From Planktothrix serta PCC 8927 (GTDB lineage: Bacteria; Cyanobacteriota; Cyanobacteriia; Cyanobacteriales; Microcoleaceae), in NCBI RefSeq assembly GCF_900010725.2, contig NZ_LR734877.1, positions 509,223-573,222 of the forward strand: 64,000 nt of DNA. Reading direction: 5' to 3'. Of the stretch, positions 19,476 through 28,110 are shown one piece after another. Under the pieces are notes generated by a model. It had not been told where the DNA came from and did no database searches. It was given only the letters and a program-made list of their open reading frames with translations. The first letter of the stretch is position 1, and each line of letters starts with the position of its first letter. A program made the position numbers and the translations under genes.

Positions 19476-19841
19476 ATGTACCTGAAAGATTATCCTCACG
19501 CCATTGCAAAACGGCAATATGAACTCTTAGAACTGAACCGAGAAATCCGTCGTCATACTCAAAGTGTTAACTTTTTTCTCGCTTCCGTTGACCGTCAAAT
19601 TGCCTATGATACCACCTTGAAAAACGAAGCTCAACGGAAAGCAAAACGCTTTGAGTTAATGCAGGAAGATCCCGATTATTTGGCAGCATCTCAAGCCTTA
19701 GATGAAGCAACGGAAAAACGGGATAAATTAACAGTAGAACTTGATTTTCTTCGCAATCAATTCAGTATTTTAAAACTTGAATTACGAGATGCGATCGCAA
19801 CCAAAGAAAACCTCACCACCTCCTTTCCGGTTCTACCTTAA
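19476..19841 (+). CDS. Conserved cyanobacterial coiled-coil protein, function unknown
   Basis: A 121-residue, highly charged protein that is almost entirely helical. Two coiled-coil regions (about 10-35 and 60-110, e.g. ALDEATEKRDKLTVELDFLRNQF) suggest a rod-like dimer. It has no signal peptide or membrane segment. The ATG follows AACTCCTCACT with a weak ribosome site. It is not in an operon. I do not recognise a named family. Confidence 0.6.
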   Translation: MYLKDYPHAIAKRQYELLELNREIRRHTQSVNFFLASVDRQIAYDTTLKNEAQRKAKRFELMQEDPDYLAASQALDEATEKRDKLTVELDFLRNQFSILKLELRDAIATKENLTTSFPVLP

Positions 19842-20422
19842 TTAAGATTTTGACTCCTCTCTCCTTGCTTCTGTAAGAGCGGGGTACCCCCCCAGGGCTG
19901 TTTCAGGTTTGAAAAATATAGCTAAAAAGTGGGCTCTATTTTTTCAACCTGACAGCTATCTTCCGGTGAATAAATATTAAATATAAATCAGATTTAATCC
20001 GAGGTGTTAAATTTAATATATAAACAGCATAAATTCTCCTTTTTGTGTTACTAATACTAAAAAAATTTGCGATCGCCATGACTTTACTCTTTCTGAGCCG
20101 ACTTTAAAACAGCCCTCCCAAACTGTTTTAACCTTCATCCTCACAAAAGCAAGGCTGCTCGCTAATTTTTAATCTTGAAATATTTTGTTTCCTATTTTTT
20201 CACGATTAAGAGGAAACTTCCCTGAAATAGATCACAATCCAATTCAGGGGAATAGGCCTTAAATTCAGGTTTGAGCTTTTTCAAAAAACCTTGAGAAGCT
20301 ATGTTAGAACAGAAGTGAAGACAAATTTAGTATCAGGGGTAAAATCAAGCCAAAAAATTAATGACTAACACAGCTACCACCCCACTTTATCCCCATTTAA
20401 TCTGCTATTTTGGAGAATTCTA
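19842..20422. other. Intergenic stretch with dispersed short repeats
   Basis: 581 bp without a credible gene. It contains a pair of related sequences around AGGGCTGTTT (19897) and AAACAGCCCT (20106) in opposite orientation about 200 bp apart, and a HIP1-like site near 20069. The last 60 bp hold the promoter space of the CHAP gene; GGAGAATTCTA ahead of its ATG supplies the ribosome site. Confidence 0.45.
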
Positions 20423-21043
20423 ATGACAACTACTGCTAATTTAATTCGGATTGCTGCTGGTGAAGTCGGATATACGGAATATCCTCCCGGTAGTAATGGT
20501 AACAAGTATGGTCAATGGTACGGGATGAATTACGTTCCTTGGTGTGCAATTTTTATCTCCTACTGTTTTGATAAAATCAGTTTACCCCTCCCCATCAGAA
20601 GCTCTAAAGGGTTCGCCTACTGTCCCGACGGGGTTTCCTGGTTTAGAAATCGGGGTCAATGGTTTAATGATCCCAAAGTCGGGGATGTGGTGTTTTTCTG
20701 TTGGCGAGGAGATGGAATTGCGGATCACGTTGGTATCGTGGAATCGATTAAACCCGATGGCAGTATTATCAGTATTGAGGGAAATACAGGAATTGGGAAT
20801 GATGCCAATGGGGGCCAAGTCATGCGTCGCTCAAGAACTCCGGGTATCATTTTAGGTTTCGGACGTCCTCCCTATACCCATTCCGTCCCCTCTCAAACTC
20901 AAGCCTCCCGTCCGGCCACGCCAACCCCTAAACCGACCCCTCCCCAACGTGAAATTGCTAAAGTTCCGCCGAATTATCATCAAGATTTAGTGGATCGATT
21001 ATTGGGTAATAAATCGGATAAATCCCATAAGCATAAATCCTAA
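20423..21043 (+). CDS. CHAP-domain amidase/peptidase
   Basis: A 206-residue protein with a CHAP domain at about 5-155: catalytic Cys in YVPWCAIFISYC, His in ADHVGIVESI and the polar residue in ISIEGNTG. CHAP enzymes cleave peptidoglycan amide bonds. A Pro/Thr-rich linker (PATPTPKPTPPQ) and a basic, His/Lys-rich tail (KSDKSHKHKS) follow. No signal peptide is visible, so it may act in cell lysis, leave by another route, or serve a non-wall role. The GGAG before ATG fits a ribosome site. Confidence 0.85.
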   Translation: MTTTANLIRIAAGEVGYTEYPPGSNGNKYGQWYGMNYVPWCAIFISYCFDKISLPLPIRSSKGFAYCPDGVSWFRNRGQWFNDPKVGDVVFFCWRGDGIADHVGIVESIKPDGSIISIEGNTGIGNDANGGQVMRRSRTPGIILGFGRPPYTHSVPSQTQASRPATPTPKPTPPQREIAKVPPNYHQDLVDRLLGNKSDKSHKHKS

Positions 21044-21073
21044 CTTCCTCTGTGCCAATGATTTGATCTATAG

Positions 21074-21108
21074 CAGGGAACAGGGAACAGGGAACAGGGA
21101 ACAGGGAA
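21074..21108. repeat. Heptanucleotide tandem repeat (CAGGGAA x5)
   Basis: Five perfect units of CAGGGAA lie between the convergent CHAP and queA genes. It is the reverse complement of the TTCCCTG heptads at 15109 and 53837. Confidence 0.9.
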
Positions 21109-21193
21109 CACCGGAGGAAAAGACTTCACCGTCTAGCTTTGCTACCTCATTCTTTATCCTAACGGGTCTGGCGACTGCTATAGCTTTTAGAGA

Positions 21194-22378
21194 CTAACCG
21201 GAGGGTGTGTTAAATTCAGACAACACACCTTCTGGCAAAATTAACATCGCATCTCCAAAGGAAAAAAATCGATACTGTCGGCCGAATTCATTCGCAGGTT
21301 GTTCTAATACCTCTTGATATAAATTCAGTAACCGTTCTCGCCCCATTAATGCCGAAACCAACATTAATAAACTTGATTTAGGTAAGTGAAAATTGGTAAT
21401 TAATCCATCAATAACCCGCCATTGATACCCCGGATAAATAAAAATATTCGTTTTCCCACAATAGGGTTTAATCATCGATTTCGTTGCCTCCTCTGGAGCA
21501 GAAATAGAACCCGATCCATCTCCCTCAAAATGTGCGATCGCAGCCCCTTCTAAAGCGCGTACAGCCGTTGTTCCCACCGCAATCACTCTCCCCCCTAACG
21601 CTTTCGTTTTCTCAATTTTAGCAACGGTTTCAGCCCGGACTTCAATCCATTCTGCGTGCATTTGATGATCAATAATCTTCTCCACTTCCACAGGTCGAAA
21701 AGTTCCTACCCCAACGTGTAAAGTCACAAAGGTTTGATCAATTCCTTTGGCTTCTAAACGCTGAAATAATGCTTCTGTAAAATGTAACCCCGCAGTCGGT
21801 GCCGCCACCGCCCCAGAGCATTCAGCATAAATCGTTTGATATTGTTCTGGTAACGCTTCTGTGTCCGTTATATAAGGAGGAAAAGGGATATTTCCAAACG
21901 CCTCTAAAAACGGAATTAAAGACTCTCCCTCTGGGATTTCAAATTTTAATAACCGTCCTCCCGTTTCCCCATCCGTTTCTAACACCGTCGCCCGTAATTT
22001 TTGAGTCTTAAAATTCTCCTGCGATAAAGGATTTGGTTCAAACTCAATCACAGAACCCTGTTTAAATCGTTTACCCGGTTTGACTAATGCTAACCAACAA
22101 TGATGTTGTTTTTCTTCCAGTAATAATACTTCTACCACCGCCCCACTACTTTTGCGTCCATAAAGACGAGCCGGAAGAACACGGGTATTATTTAGAACTA
22201 ATAAATCTCCGGGTTTGAGCCATTCGGGTAATTCTTTAAACAGACTGTGGCGATGAGAGTTTGGAGAATCTACCACTAACAAACGGGAGTGATCCCTCGG
22301 TACAACTGGATTTTGAGCTATACGTTCCTCTGGAAGTTTATAGTTATAGCTTTCTAACCAATAATCTAACTGATCCAT
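21194..22378 (-). CDS. queA: S-adenosylmethionine:tRNA ribosyltransferase-isomerase
   Basis: A 394-residue QueA, which adds an epoxycyclopentane group from SAM to preQ1 in tRNA during queuosine synthesis. Family hallmarks are YNYKLPEERIAQNPVVPRDHSRLLVV, LVLNNTRVLPARL, AAPTAGLHFTEALF, THLHVG-like VTLHVGVGTFRPV and TNFHLPKSSLLMLVSA. Length is slightly above the bacterial mean because of a short insertion near residues 285-305 (EGDGSGSISAPEE). It is monocistronic on the minus strand. Confidence 0.96.
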   Translation of the reverse strand: MDQLDYWLESYNYKLPEERIAQNPVVPRDHSRLLVVDSPNSHRHSLFKELPEWLKPGDLLVLNNTRVLPARLYGRKSSGAVVEVLLLEEKQHHCWLALVKPGKRFKQGSVIEFEPNPLSQENFKTQKLRATVLETDGETGGRLLKFEIPEGESLIPFLEAFGNIPFPPYITDTEALPEQYQTIYAECSGAVAAPTAGLHFTEALFQRLEAKGIDQTFVTLHVGVGTFRPVEVEKIIDHQMHAEWIEVRAETVAKIEKTKALGGRVIAVGTTAVRALEGAAIAHFEGDGSGSISAPEEATKSMIKPYCGKTNIFIYPGYQWRVIDGLITNFHLPKSSLLMLVSALMGRERLLNLYQEVLEQPANEFGRQYRFFSFGDAMLILPEGVLSEFNTPSG

Positions 22379-22550
22379 TCTTTCTAATTTTCCTTGACCA
22401 TTGAATTGCTTTGATCCGCCCTCTCATGAGAGACTGACTAATACTTAGAGAACTCCATTGTGATCTTAATCCGCTCCAGTTTAATTCCTCTCAATTCCTA
22501 TAATTTAGTTTGGGTAGAATCCCCCATAAGAAATCGGGTGCTTTTCCCCT

Positions 22551-22760
22551 ATCTTATCATCGTTAATCTTGCGAAGATAGAAGTATAGGGTTATGTTGCC
22601 TACCGATCTGATATTCGGAAGGGCTGCATCATTTTTAGTCCCGTTTTGACCTCAATCTGTGATCGACGGGTATTACAGAAGAAGCACAAACACCGCCCTA
22701 TTACTCTTTGTTGCAGGGTTCCGAACTGGAGTTAAGCAACAAACAGGCGGGACAATCATG
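22551..22760 (+). ncRNA. Possible structured 5' leader or small RNA upstream of the 129-residue protein gene
   Basis: The region can fold: TTGTTGC (22708-22714) pairs with GCAACAA (22736-22742), enclosed by CCGCC (22693-22697) with GGCGG (22746-22750). Upstream, CTATCTT and AAGATAG form another stem at 22551-22582, and CCCG/CGGG pair around 22641-22667. The main hairpin ends about 10 bp before a good ribosome site (AGGAG at 22761-22765) and the start at 22774. I do not recognise a known riboswitch or 6S RNA. Function is inference only. Confidence 0.35.
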
Positions 22761-22773
22761 CAGGAGATGACCG

Positions 22774-23163
22774 ATGGAATACCTTTACTACCTAGCCAAT
22801 ACAAGCCTTACTTTGAGAGTGATCGACTTTTTACGTTCAAATCACTCCCTCCCAGTTCAGTTTATTACAGTGATTCATCAAATTGATGGCTGGATCGTCA
22901 AGATCAAAATGCGTCAATATCTGACACCACAAGAACACGGGGACTTTAGAGCGTTCATGCACGAATTGGGTATTCCCTACGAACCCGATATGCGAATTTT
23001 AATGGCCCTTTGGGGCTTGGAAACAGGTCAATCCCCCCTCAGCGTCATGCGTCGCTATCAAGTTGCTGTCGTGTCTCATGGTATTCCTAACCGCGAAGAT
23101 GTTGAATCCTTCAAAACCCAATTTGTTAGAGGGTTAGGTTACTGTCCCGAAGCTTTAGCTTGA
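22774..23163 (+). CDS. Conserved cyanobacterial protein, function unknown
   Basis: A 129-residue soluble protein. It begins MEYLYYLANTSLTLRVIDFL and contains GWIVKIKMRQYLTPQEHGDFRAFMHELGIP, with no recognisable catalytic motif. The start is well set by AGGAG seven bases upstream of ATG. Its 5' region is strongly structured, which suggests post-transcriptional control. It is followed by heptad-like repeats of TGACGGT and TGATAAC (23164-23230). Confidence 0.7.
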   Translation: MEYLYYLANTSLTLRVIDFLRSNHSLPVQFITVIHQIDGWIVKIKMRQYLTPQEHGDFRAFMHELGIPYEPDMRILMALWGLETGQSPLSVMRRYQVAVVSHGIPNREDVESFKTQFVRGLGYCPEALA

Positions 23164-23230
23164 CGGTTGACCGTTAACTAATGACGGTTGACTGTTGACG
23201 GTTGACTGATAACTGATAACTGATAACTGA
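23164..23230. repeat. Imperfect heptad repeats (TTGACGG / CTGATAA)
   Basis: A run of near-identical heptads (GACGGTTGACTGTTGACGG, then three TGATAAC units) fills the space between two convergent genes. It is the same class of short repeat as at 23701-23725 and 50208-50236. Confidence 0.7.
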
Positions 23231-23232
23231 AT

Positions 23233-23691
23233 TTAGCTAAATGCTGATTCAATATAATCTTGTAGAATCAGTCGGTAGCCGTTTAGGGAAAAAGATTGAC
23301 CGATTTTTATCGGGTGAGGAAAGTTGGGAATATCCTTAGAGATAGAGGTTTGAGTTGGGTGGCGATCGCATCCAACTAAAGCCACATCAAACCGACAAGG
23401 ATATTCTATTAAATCAGGGCGATCGCTTAAAAATAATTCCGCCGTTTGAATCAATTTCGCTTGTTTACTGGGAGTAATTGCTAACAGTCCCCCCTGATCC
23501 CAATTGCGTTGACTGCGGGTTTTCACTTCAACAAAACTCAACAGGGGAAGGGTCGTCTGTCCCTCTTGTAATGCAATTAAATCAATTTCTCCATATCGAC
23601 AATGCCATTGATGATGCAAAATTTGCCAACCTTGGCTTTCTAACCAATGGCTTACCAATTTTTCCCCTAAAGAACCAATCACTTTAGACAT
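23233..23691 (-). CDS. YraN family protein (UPF0102, endonuclease-like fold)
   Basis: A 152-residue protein. GEKLVSHWLESQGWQILHHQW, CRYGEIDLIALQ, LLSFVEVKTRS and AITPSKQAKLIQTAELFLS form the UPF0102/YraN pattern, with the PD-(D/E)XK-like core residues E, D and E-V-K. The biochemical role is not established, though nuclease-related roles have been proposed for the fold. A short insertion (TTLPLL) precedes the EVK motif. It is monocistronic on the minus strand. Confidence 0.92.
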   Translation of the reverse strand: MSKVIGSLGEKLVSHWLESQGWQILHHQWHCRYGEIDLIALQEGQTTLPLLSFVEVKTRSQRNWDQGGLLAITPSKQAKLIQTAELFLSDRPDLIEYPCRFDVALVGCDRHPTQTSISKDIPNFPHPIKIGQSFSLNGYRLILQDYIESAFS

Positions 23692-24071
23692 AGATCGGTT
23701 GTTTGTTGACGGTTGACTGTTGACAGTTAATTACCGTTAACATTCTATCCCTGGTTGCAATACGATGACTAGGGATAATTTGGGATCTACAAAATTTGAT
23801 TATTATTTGCAATAATTTTTGACTTTTGAGAAAAGCATATTAGGAATTTCCCGCATTAATTTCTGAAATTAGATTTAGATTAGCCTAGAGCGTTAAGCCA
23901 GGAAGCCTCTAAAACAGAGTTTAATGGTTCTCAAATTCATGATTTTCCCAGACAGGCGTAAAAAACGCACATTTTACCATAAGTATCCTCAAAAAACAAT
24001 TATTGAGAATTACTAGCATTAAGTGTATACTATCTTCTTGAAAAACTATTGCATTAAAACCCACCCTTTCC
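23692..24071. other. Intergenic region upstream of the iron-binding protein gene
   Basis: 380 bp with short TTGACGG-type repeats at 23701-23725, then AT-rich promoter space. AACAATTATTGAGAATT near 23997-24013 loosely resembles a Fur box (AT-rich partial inverted repeat). Iron control is expected for this gene class but the site is weak. Confidence 0.3.
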
Positions 24072-25130
24072 ATGTCCATGAACAACATCACTAGACGAGC
24101 GTTCCTCACCGTTGGAACAGCCTGGGCTTTAGTCGCCTTTGGCGGACTTAGCCCCATACAACGCAGTCAAGCCAATCCCCAGGTTTTGAATGTTTACTCG
24201 GCTCGTCATTACGATAGCGATAATCAGATCTATCAAAGCTTTACCAATAAAACAGGGATTAAAGTCAATATTGTTGAAGGAAAAGCAGAGGAATTAGTAG
24301 AACGAATTAAAAGCGAAGGAGCCAATAGTCCGGCAGATATTTTAATTACTGTTGATGCTGGAAACCTTTGGAGAGCGCAACAACAGGGAATATTTCAACC
24401 TGTTTCTTCTGCTGTTTTAAATCAAGCAATTCCGGCTAATTTAAAAGAACCGAATGGTAATTGGTTTGGATTTTCTAAACGGGCGAGAGTGATTGTTTAT
24501 AATAAAGCCAAAATCAATCCGGCTCAACTGTCTACCTATGAAGATTTAGCGAATCCTAAATGGAAAGGAAAAGTCGTGGTTCGTTCTTCTAATAATATCT
24601 ATAACCAATCCTTAGTGGCTGCGATGATGGGACAAAGTGGAACAGCCACGACAGAAAACTGGGTGAAAGGATTAGTTGCTAATTTTGCCAGACCCCCGGA
24701 AGGAAATGATGTTTCTCAAATTAAAGCGGTGGCGGCGGGTGCTGGACAGTTAACCCTAGCCAATACTTATTATTTAGCGCGTTTAGTCGCTTCTCAGAAA
24801 CCTGAAGATAAAGCCGTTGCGAGTAAAGTTGGGTTATTTTTCCCTAACCAACGAGCCCAGGGAACCCACACGAATATTAGTGGTGCAGGAGTGATTAAAA
24901 CAGCTAAAAATAAAGCGGGAGCGATTAAATTTTTAGAGTATTTAGCGAGTCCTGAAGCGCAAAAGATTTTTGCTCAAAGTGCTTTTGAATATCCGGCTGT
25001 TGCGGGTGTTTCTGTGTCTCCAGTTTTAGCGAGTTTTGGCACGTTTAAGAGTGATCCGATGAATGTTGCAGCCTACGGGAAATTTAATTCCCAGGCGATT
25101 CAAATTATGGATCGAGCAGGTTGGAAATAG
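24072..25130 (+). CDS. futA: Fe(III) ABC transporter substrate-binding protein (FutA-type)
   Basis: A 352-residue protein with a Tat-type signal peptide (TRRAFLTVGTAWALVAFGG...ANP), so it is probably exported folded to the periplasm. The mature part has VLNVYSARHYDSDNQIYQSF, EGKAEELVERIKSEG, PADILITVDAGNL and a Tyr-rich iron-binding motif LANTYYLARL near residue 235. FutA/IdiA proteins bind ferric iron by tyrosines for the FutBC importer. No futB or futC gene is adjacent, as is common in cyanobacteria. The start could be ATG 24072 or 24078. Confidence 0.93.
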   Translation: MSMNNITRRAFLTVGTAWALVAFGGLSPIQRSQANPQVLNVYSARHYDSDNQIYQSFTNKTGIKVNIVEGKAEELVERIKSEGANSPADILITVDAGNLWRAQQQGIFQPVSSAVLNQAIPANLKEPNGNWFGFSKRARVIVYNKAKINPAQLSTYEDLANPKWKGKVVVRSSNNIYNQSLVAAMMGQSGTATTENWVKGLVANFARPPEGNDVSQIKAVAAGAGQLTLANTYYLARLVASQKPEDKAVASKVGLFFPNQRAQGTHTNISGAGVIKTAKNKAGAIKFLEYLASPEAQKIFAQSAFEYPAVAGVSVSPVLASFGTFKSDPMNVAAYGKFNSQAIQIMDRAGWK

Positions 25131-25199
25131 TTGCAATACAGGTATTTCAAAAAACCTACTAACTGATAATCTCTATCAGGGAACTCTAGGAACTTCTTT

Positions 25200-25236
25200 G
25201 TTTCAATCCCTGATAGGGGTTATAATTTATTTCAAT
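25200..25236 (-). repeat. Degenerate CRISPR repeat at the trailer end
   Basis: The first 19 bases match the array repeat exactly; the rest diverges (TTATAATTTATTTCAAT). It lies 89 bp beyond the outermost recognisable repeat, with a heptad array between. Decay at this end marks it as distal from the leader. Confidence 0.75.
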
Positions 25237-25313
25237 AATTACGAATTACGAATTACGAATTACGAATTGCGAATTACTAATTACGAATTACTAATTACGA
25301 ATTACTAATTACG
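25237..25313. repeat. Heptanucleotide tandem repeat (AATTACG/AATTACT x11) inside the CRISPR trailer
   Basis: Eleven uninterrupted 7-bp units (AATTACG with AATTACT and one AATTGCG variant) occupy the space between the degenerate repeat at 25200 and the variant repeat at 25326, where a spacer would be expected. This looks like expansion or insertion of a simple repeat in the oldest part of the array. Confidence 0.9.
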
Positions 25314-25325
25314 AAATTGATTCCG

Positions 25326-26335
25326 GTTTCAATCCTTAATAGGAATTATAGCTGATTTTAACTATATTTGTAGTGAGTTCTTTAGGACTCTCTTCAGCCG
25401 TTTCAATCCCTGATAGGGATTATAGCTGATTTCAACATGAAAGTCTTAGGCGTTGCTGAAGGATATATATATGTTTCAATCCCTGATAGGGATTATAGCT
25501 GATTTCAACGTGATTTAATCTCAGTTTTTGCTGGTATTTTGGGCGTGTTTCAATCCCTGATAGGGATTATAGCTGATTTCAACAACTTGTGCGATCGCAC
25601 CTGCTCCTAAAATAGATAGTTTCAATCCCTGATAGGGATTATAGCTGATTTCAACTTGTCTGCATAATAATCGCCCCATTGACCGCCATTGATGTTTCAA
25701 TCCCTGATAGGGATTATAGCTGATTTCAACTAAACATTGAAACATTCTCCCTTGGGAATGCGAATTGAAATGTTTCAATCCCTGATAGGGATTATAGCTG
25801 ATTTCAACATTTAATTGTGGGCGGAACCCAATGGGTTTTAAAATCACTGTTGTTTCAATCCCTGATAGGGATTATAGCTGATTTCAACTCACTGGTAAAT
25901 CCTTTCGCTACCGATGAGGGATTAGTTTCAATCCCTGATAGGGATTATAGCTGATTTCAACTTTCCATCCAAAAATACCCCCCGCAGTTTTTTCAACATT
26001 GTTTCAATCCCTGATAGGGATTATAGCTGATTTCAACAAGTGATTAGTTTTAAAGATTGAATTGCATCATCCCAGAAAGTTTCAATCCCTGATAGGGATT
26101 ATAGCTGATTTCAACTTTTGTCGCCCTCGACGGTGGAAAGGCTTTATATGCTGTTTCAATCCCTGATAGGGATTATAGCTGATTTCAACACGGTAGTTCC
26201 ATTAAACAAGGTTTCATCGAGTCAGAGTTTCAATCCCTGATAGGGATTATAGCTGATTTCAACCGAGCGTCGGGGGTTGTCGGTTCGTCAAATTCAGCGT
26301 TTCAATCCCTGATAGGGATTATAGCTGATTTCAAC
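25326..26335 (-). CRISPR. CRISPR array, 14 repeats of 37 bp and 13 spacers
   Basis: The repeat starts GTTTCAATCCCTGATAGGGA and ends GCTGATTTCAAC on the plus strand. Copies start at 25326 (variant), 25400, 25473, 25547, 25619, 25694, 25772, 25852, 25925, 26001, 26079, 26153, 26227 and 26299. Spacers are 35-43 bp and all differ. Read on the minus strand the repeat begins GTTGAAATCAGC and ends GGGATTGAAAC, the form usual for cyanobacterial type I/III arrays, giving an ATTGAAAC 5' handle. Repeat decay at the left agrees with transcription from the right. CCCTGATAGGG forms the internal stem. No cas gene is in the window, so the type is open. Confidence 0.97.
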
Positions 26336-26600
26336 CGTAGGCTTCTGGAACCCTTGATATATTTAGTTTTCGAGGTGCGATTCCGACAACCTGATCATAA
26401 TATAGCATTCCAGCCATCGACTTAGCAAGGGGTAAAAATAAAAAAACGCTAAAAGCCCTTTCAGATAAGGGATTCAAGAATTGCGCCAACCTCATTTCCG
26501 CCAAAACAGACTTCAAACCCAGAACAGACAAAGGTTTCAGACCCTAAAAATCTGCTTCTATTTTGAACACCTACAGGTTAGCGCAACTCAGAATTGTTGA
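26336..26600 (-). promoter_or_regulatory. Putative CRISPR leader
   Basis: About 265 bp to the right of the last intact repeat contain no convincing gene. Because repeat decay and repeat polarity both point to minus-strand transcription, this side should hold the leader and promoter. It is inferred from position; I see no motif that proves it. Confidence 0.45.
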
Positions 26601-26606
26601 GTCTCA

Positions 26607-26750
26607 TTAGATTTGTTGCTGAGTGATCACGGATGACTGATCATGATCCCGGCGTTGACCCTGAATATAGGACACGATCGCAGGTAAAGACAGACAAATC
26701 ATGCCATTAATCAAAGCCAGTAATAATCCATAAGTCAAGTCGGTATTCAT
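26607..26750 (-). CDS. Putative small single-span membrane protein (47 residues)
   Basis: ATG at 26748-26750 opens a 47-codon frame. One hydrophobic segment (YGLLLALINGMICLSLPAIVSYI) is followed by a basic turn (QGQRRDHD) and a polar tail. GGAG lies about 10 bases before the ATG. Size and layout resemble small photosynthetic-complex subunits, but I cannot match it to a named one. It lies between era and the CRISPR leader and contains a CGATCG. Confidence 0.5.
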   Translation of the reverse strand: MNTDLTYGLLLALINGMICLSLPAIVSYIQGQRRDHDQSSVITQQQI

Positions 26751-26948
26751 TGTTACTGAGTCTCCAGAAAGGATAGTTTTTGTGTTGCCTCTATTTATTA
26801 TGAACCCTAAATCTGGAAAAGCCTACCCTGTAATGGTTTGAATTACTTTTAGATTTTATAATTTTTCTAAATCAATCACCCAGAAGACCTTAAAACGAAG
26901 TTTTTGACTCAGTATAAATACGGATTAACTTTTTCAGATCCCAGGGAA

Positions 26949-27881
26949 TTATTGTTCTACCTGATAACCCAAATCCGCCAACTGACTGCGGGACTGTCGC
27001 CATTTGGGTTGAACTTTAACAAATAATTCTAAATAGACCTTTCCCTCAATTAACTTTTGAATTTGTTGACGCGCATCACTTCCAATAGCTTTGAGCATAC
27101 TTCCCTGATGACCAATTAAAATTCCCTTTTGAGAAGAGCGCTCAACGTGAATGGTCGCTAAAATCCGGGTAATTTTAGGATCTTCTTCCACCCGGTCAAT
27201 AGAAATAGCAACGGAATGGGGGACTTCTTCGCGGGTGTGGAGTAAAATTTGTTCTCGAATGAGTTCTCCCATGATGAAGCGTTCCGGTTGATCGGTAACT
27301 AAATCAGGAGGATAATAATAGGGGCCGAGATCTAAGCGATCAAATAATAACTGTTGGAGGTGATCAACACCATCCCCGGTTAAAGCGGAGAATTCCACAA
27401 CGGGCCATTGATAAGGTTTGGCGAGTTCCCGATAACTCCGGTCAATAATCACCGAATCTTCCGGTTTTTGATCCTGTTTATTCATTCCCAGAATCACAGG
27501 AATCTGAACGTGTTCGAGTAAATCAACAATATAGCGATCGCCTCCTCCAGCCTCAACAGAACCATCAACAACAAATAACAGAACATCAACGGACTGAATG
27601 GCTAATTTAGCATTTTGAACTAAAACCTTACCCAATTGATGATGGGGTTTATGAATTCCTGGAGTATCAACAAAAATAATTTGAGCTTCTGGAGTGGTGA
27701 GAATTCCCCGGAGACGGTTGCGAGTCGTTTGAGCAATGGGAGAGGTGATGGCGATTTTTTGACCCACCATCTGATTCATCAATGTTGATTTTCCTACATT
27801 CGGGCGGCCAATAATCCCGACAAACCCTGATTTATATCCCTCTGGCGGTAAGGGAATCGTTACACCTTCAAACCCATCCAT
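26949..27881 (-). CDS. era: GTPase Era
   Basis: A 310-residue Era, which binds 16S rRNA during 30S assembly. The GTPase domain has G1 GRPNVGKST (25-33), the switch TTRNRLRG, G3 DTPGIHKP and G4 NKQD. The C-terminal KH domain shows GILIGHQGSMLKAIGSDARQQI. A short N-terminal extension (VTIPLPPEGYKSG) is common in cyanobacteria. It is monocistronic on the minus strand. Confidence 0.97.
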   Translation of the reverse strand: MDGFEGVTIPLPPEGYKSGFVGIIGRPNVGKSTLMNQMVGQKIAITSPIAQTTRNRLRGILTTPEAQIIFVDTPGIHKPHHQLGKVLVQNAKLAIQSVDVLLFVVDGSVEAGGGDRYIVDLLEHVQIPVILGMNKQDQKPEDSVIIDRSYRELAKPYQWPVVEFSALTGDGVDHLQQLLFDRLDLGPYYYPPDLVTDQPERFIMGELIREQILLHTREEVPHSVAISIDRVEEDPKITRILATIHVERSSQKGILIGHQGSMLKAIGSDARQQIQKLIEGKVYLELFVKVQPKWRQSRSQLADLGYQVEQ

Positions 27882-28110
27882 GTAAAGTCCTGTTCCTGTT
27901 TATGACCGTCTTTTGCTATTTTAACTTGCTGCGGGCAGGAAGTTCCGACCGAACCTCGAACCCCTTTCCCTTGATATAGGGAATAAAATTTGATAGAGTT
28001 GCCAAGTAGCTCTATCTTAGTGATCATAAGATAGAAACCTAGTCCAACTGAAAAAGCTATTGCTTTGGTGTTAGATCATTCACGCTGGTGAGATTGAGGA
28101 GATGAAAACA

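Noticed and set aside
23997..24013. Fur box upstream of futA
   Set aside because: The AT-rich partial inverted repeat is too weak to call without expression or binding data.
25521..25847. A 108-residue minus-strand reading frame with repeated VEISYNPYQGLKH units
   Set aside because: It is the translation of CRISPR repeats and spacers; the repeated peptide is the 37-bp repeat read in frame.
26331..26531. A 66-residue minus-strand frame beginning inside the CRISPR leader side
   Set aside because: It overlaps the terminal repeat and has no ribosome site; it is more likely leader DNA.
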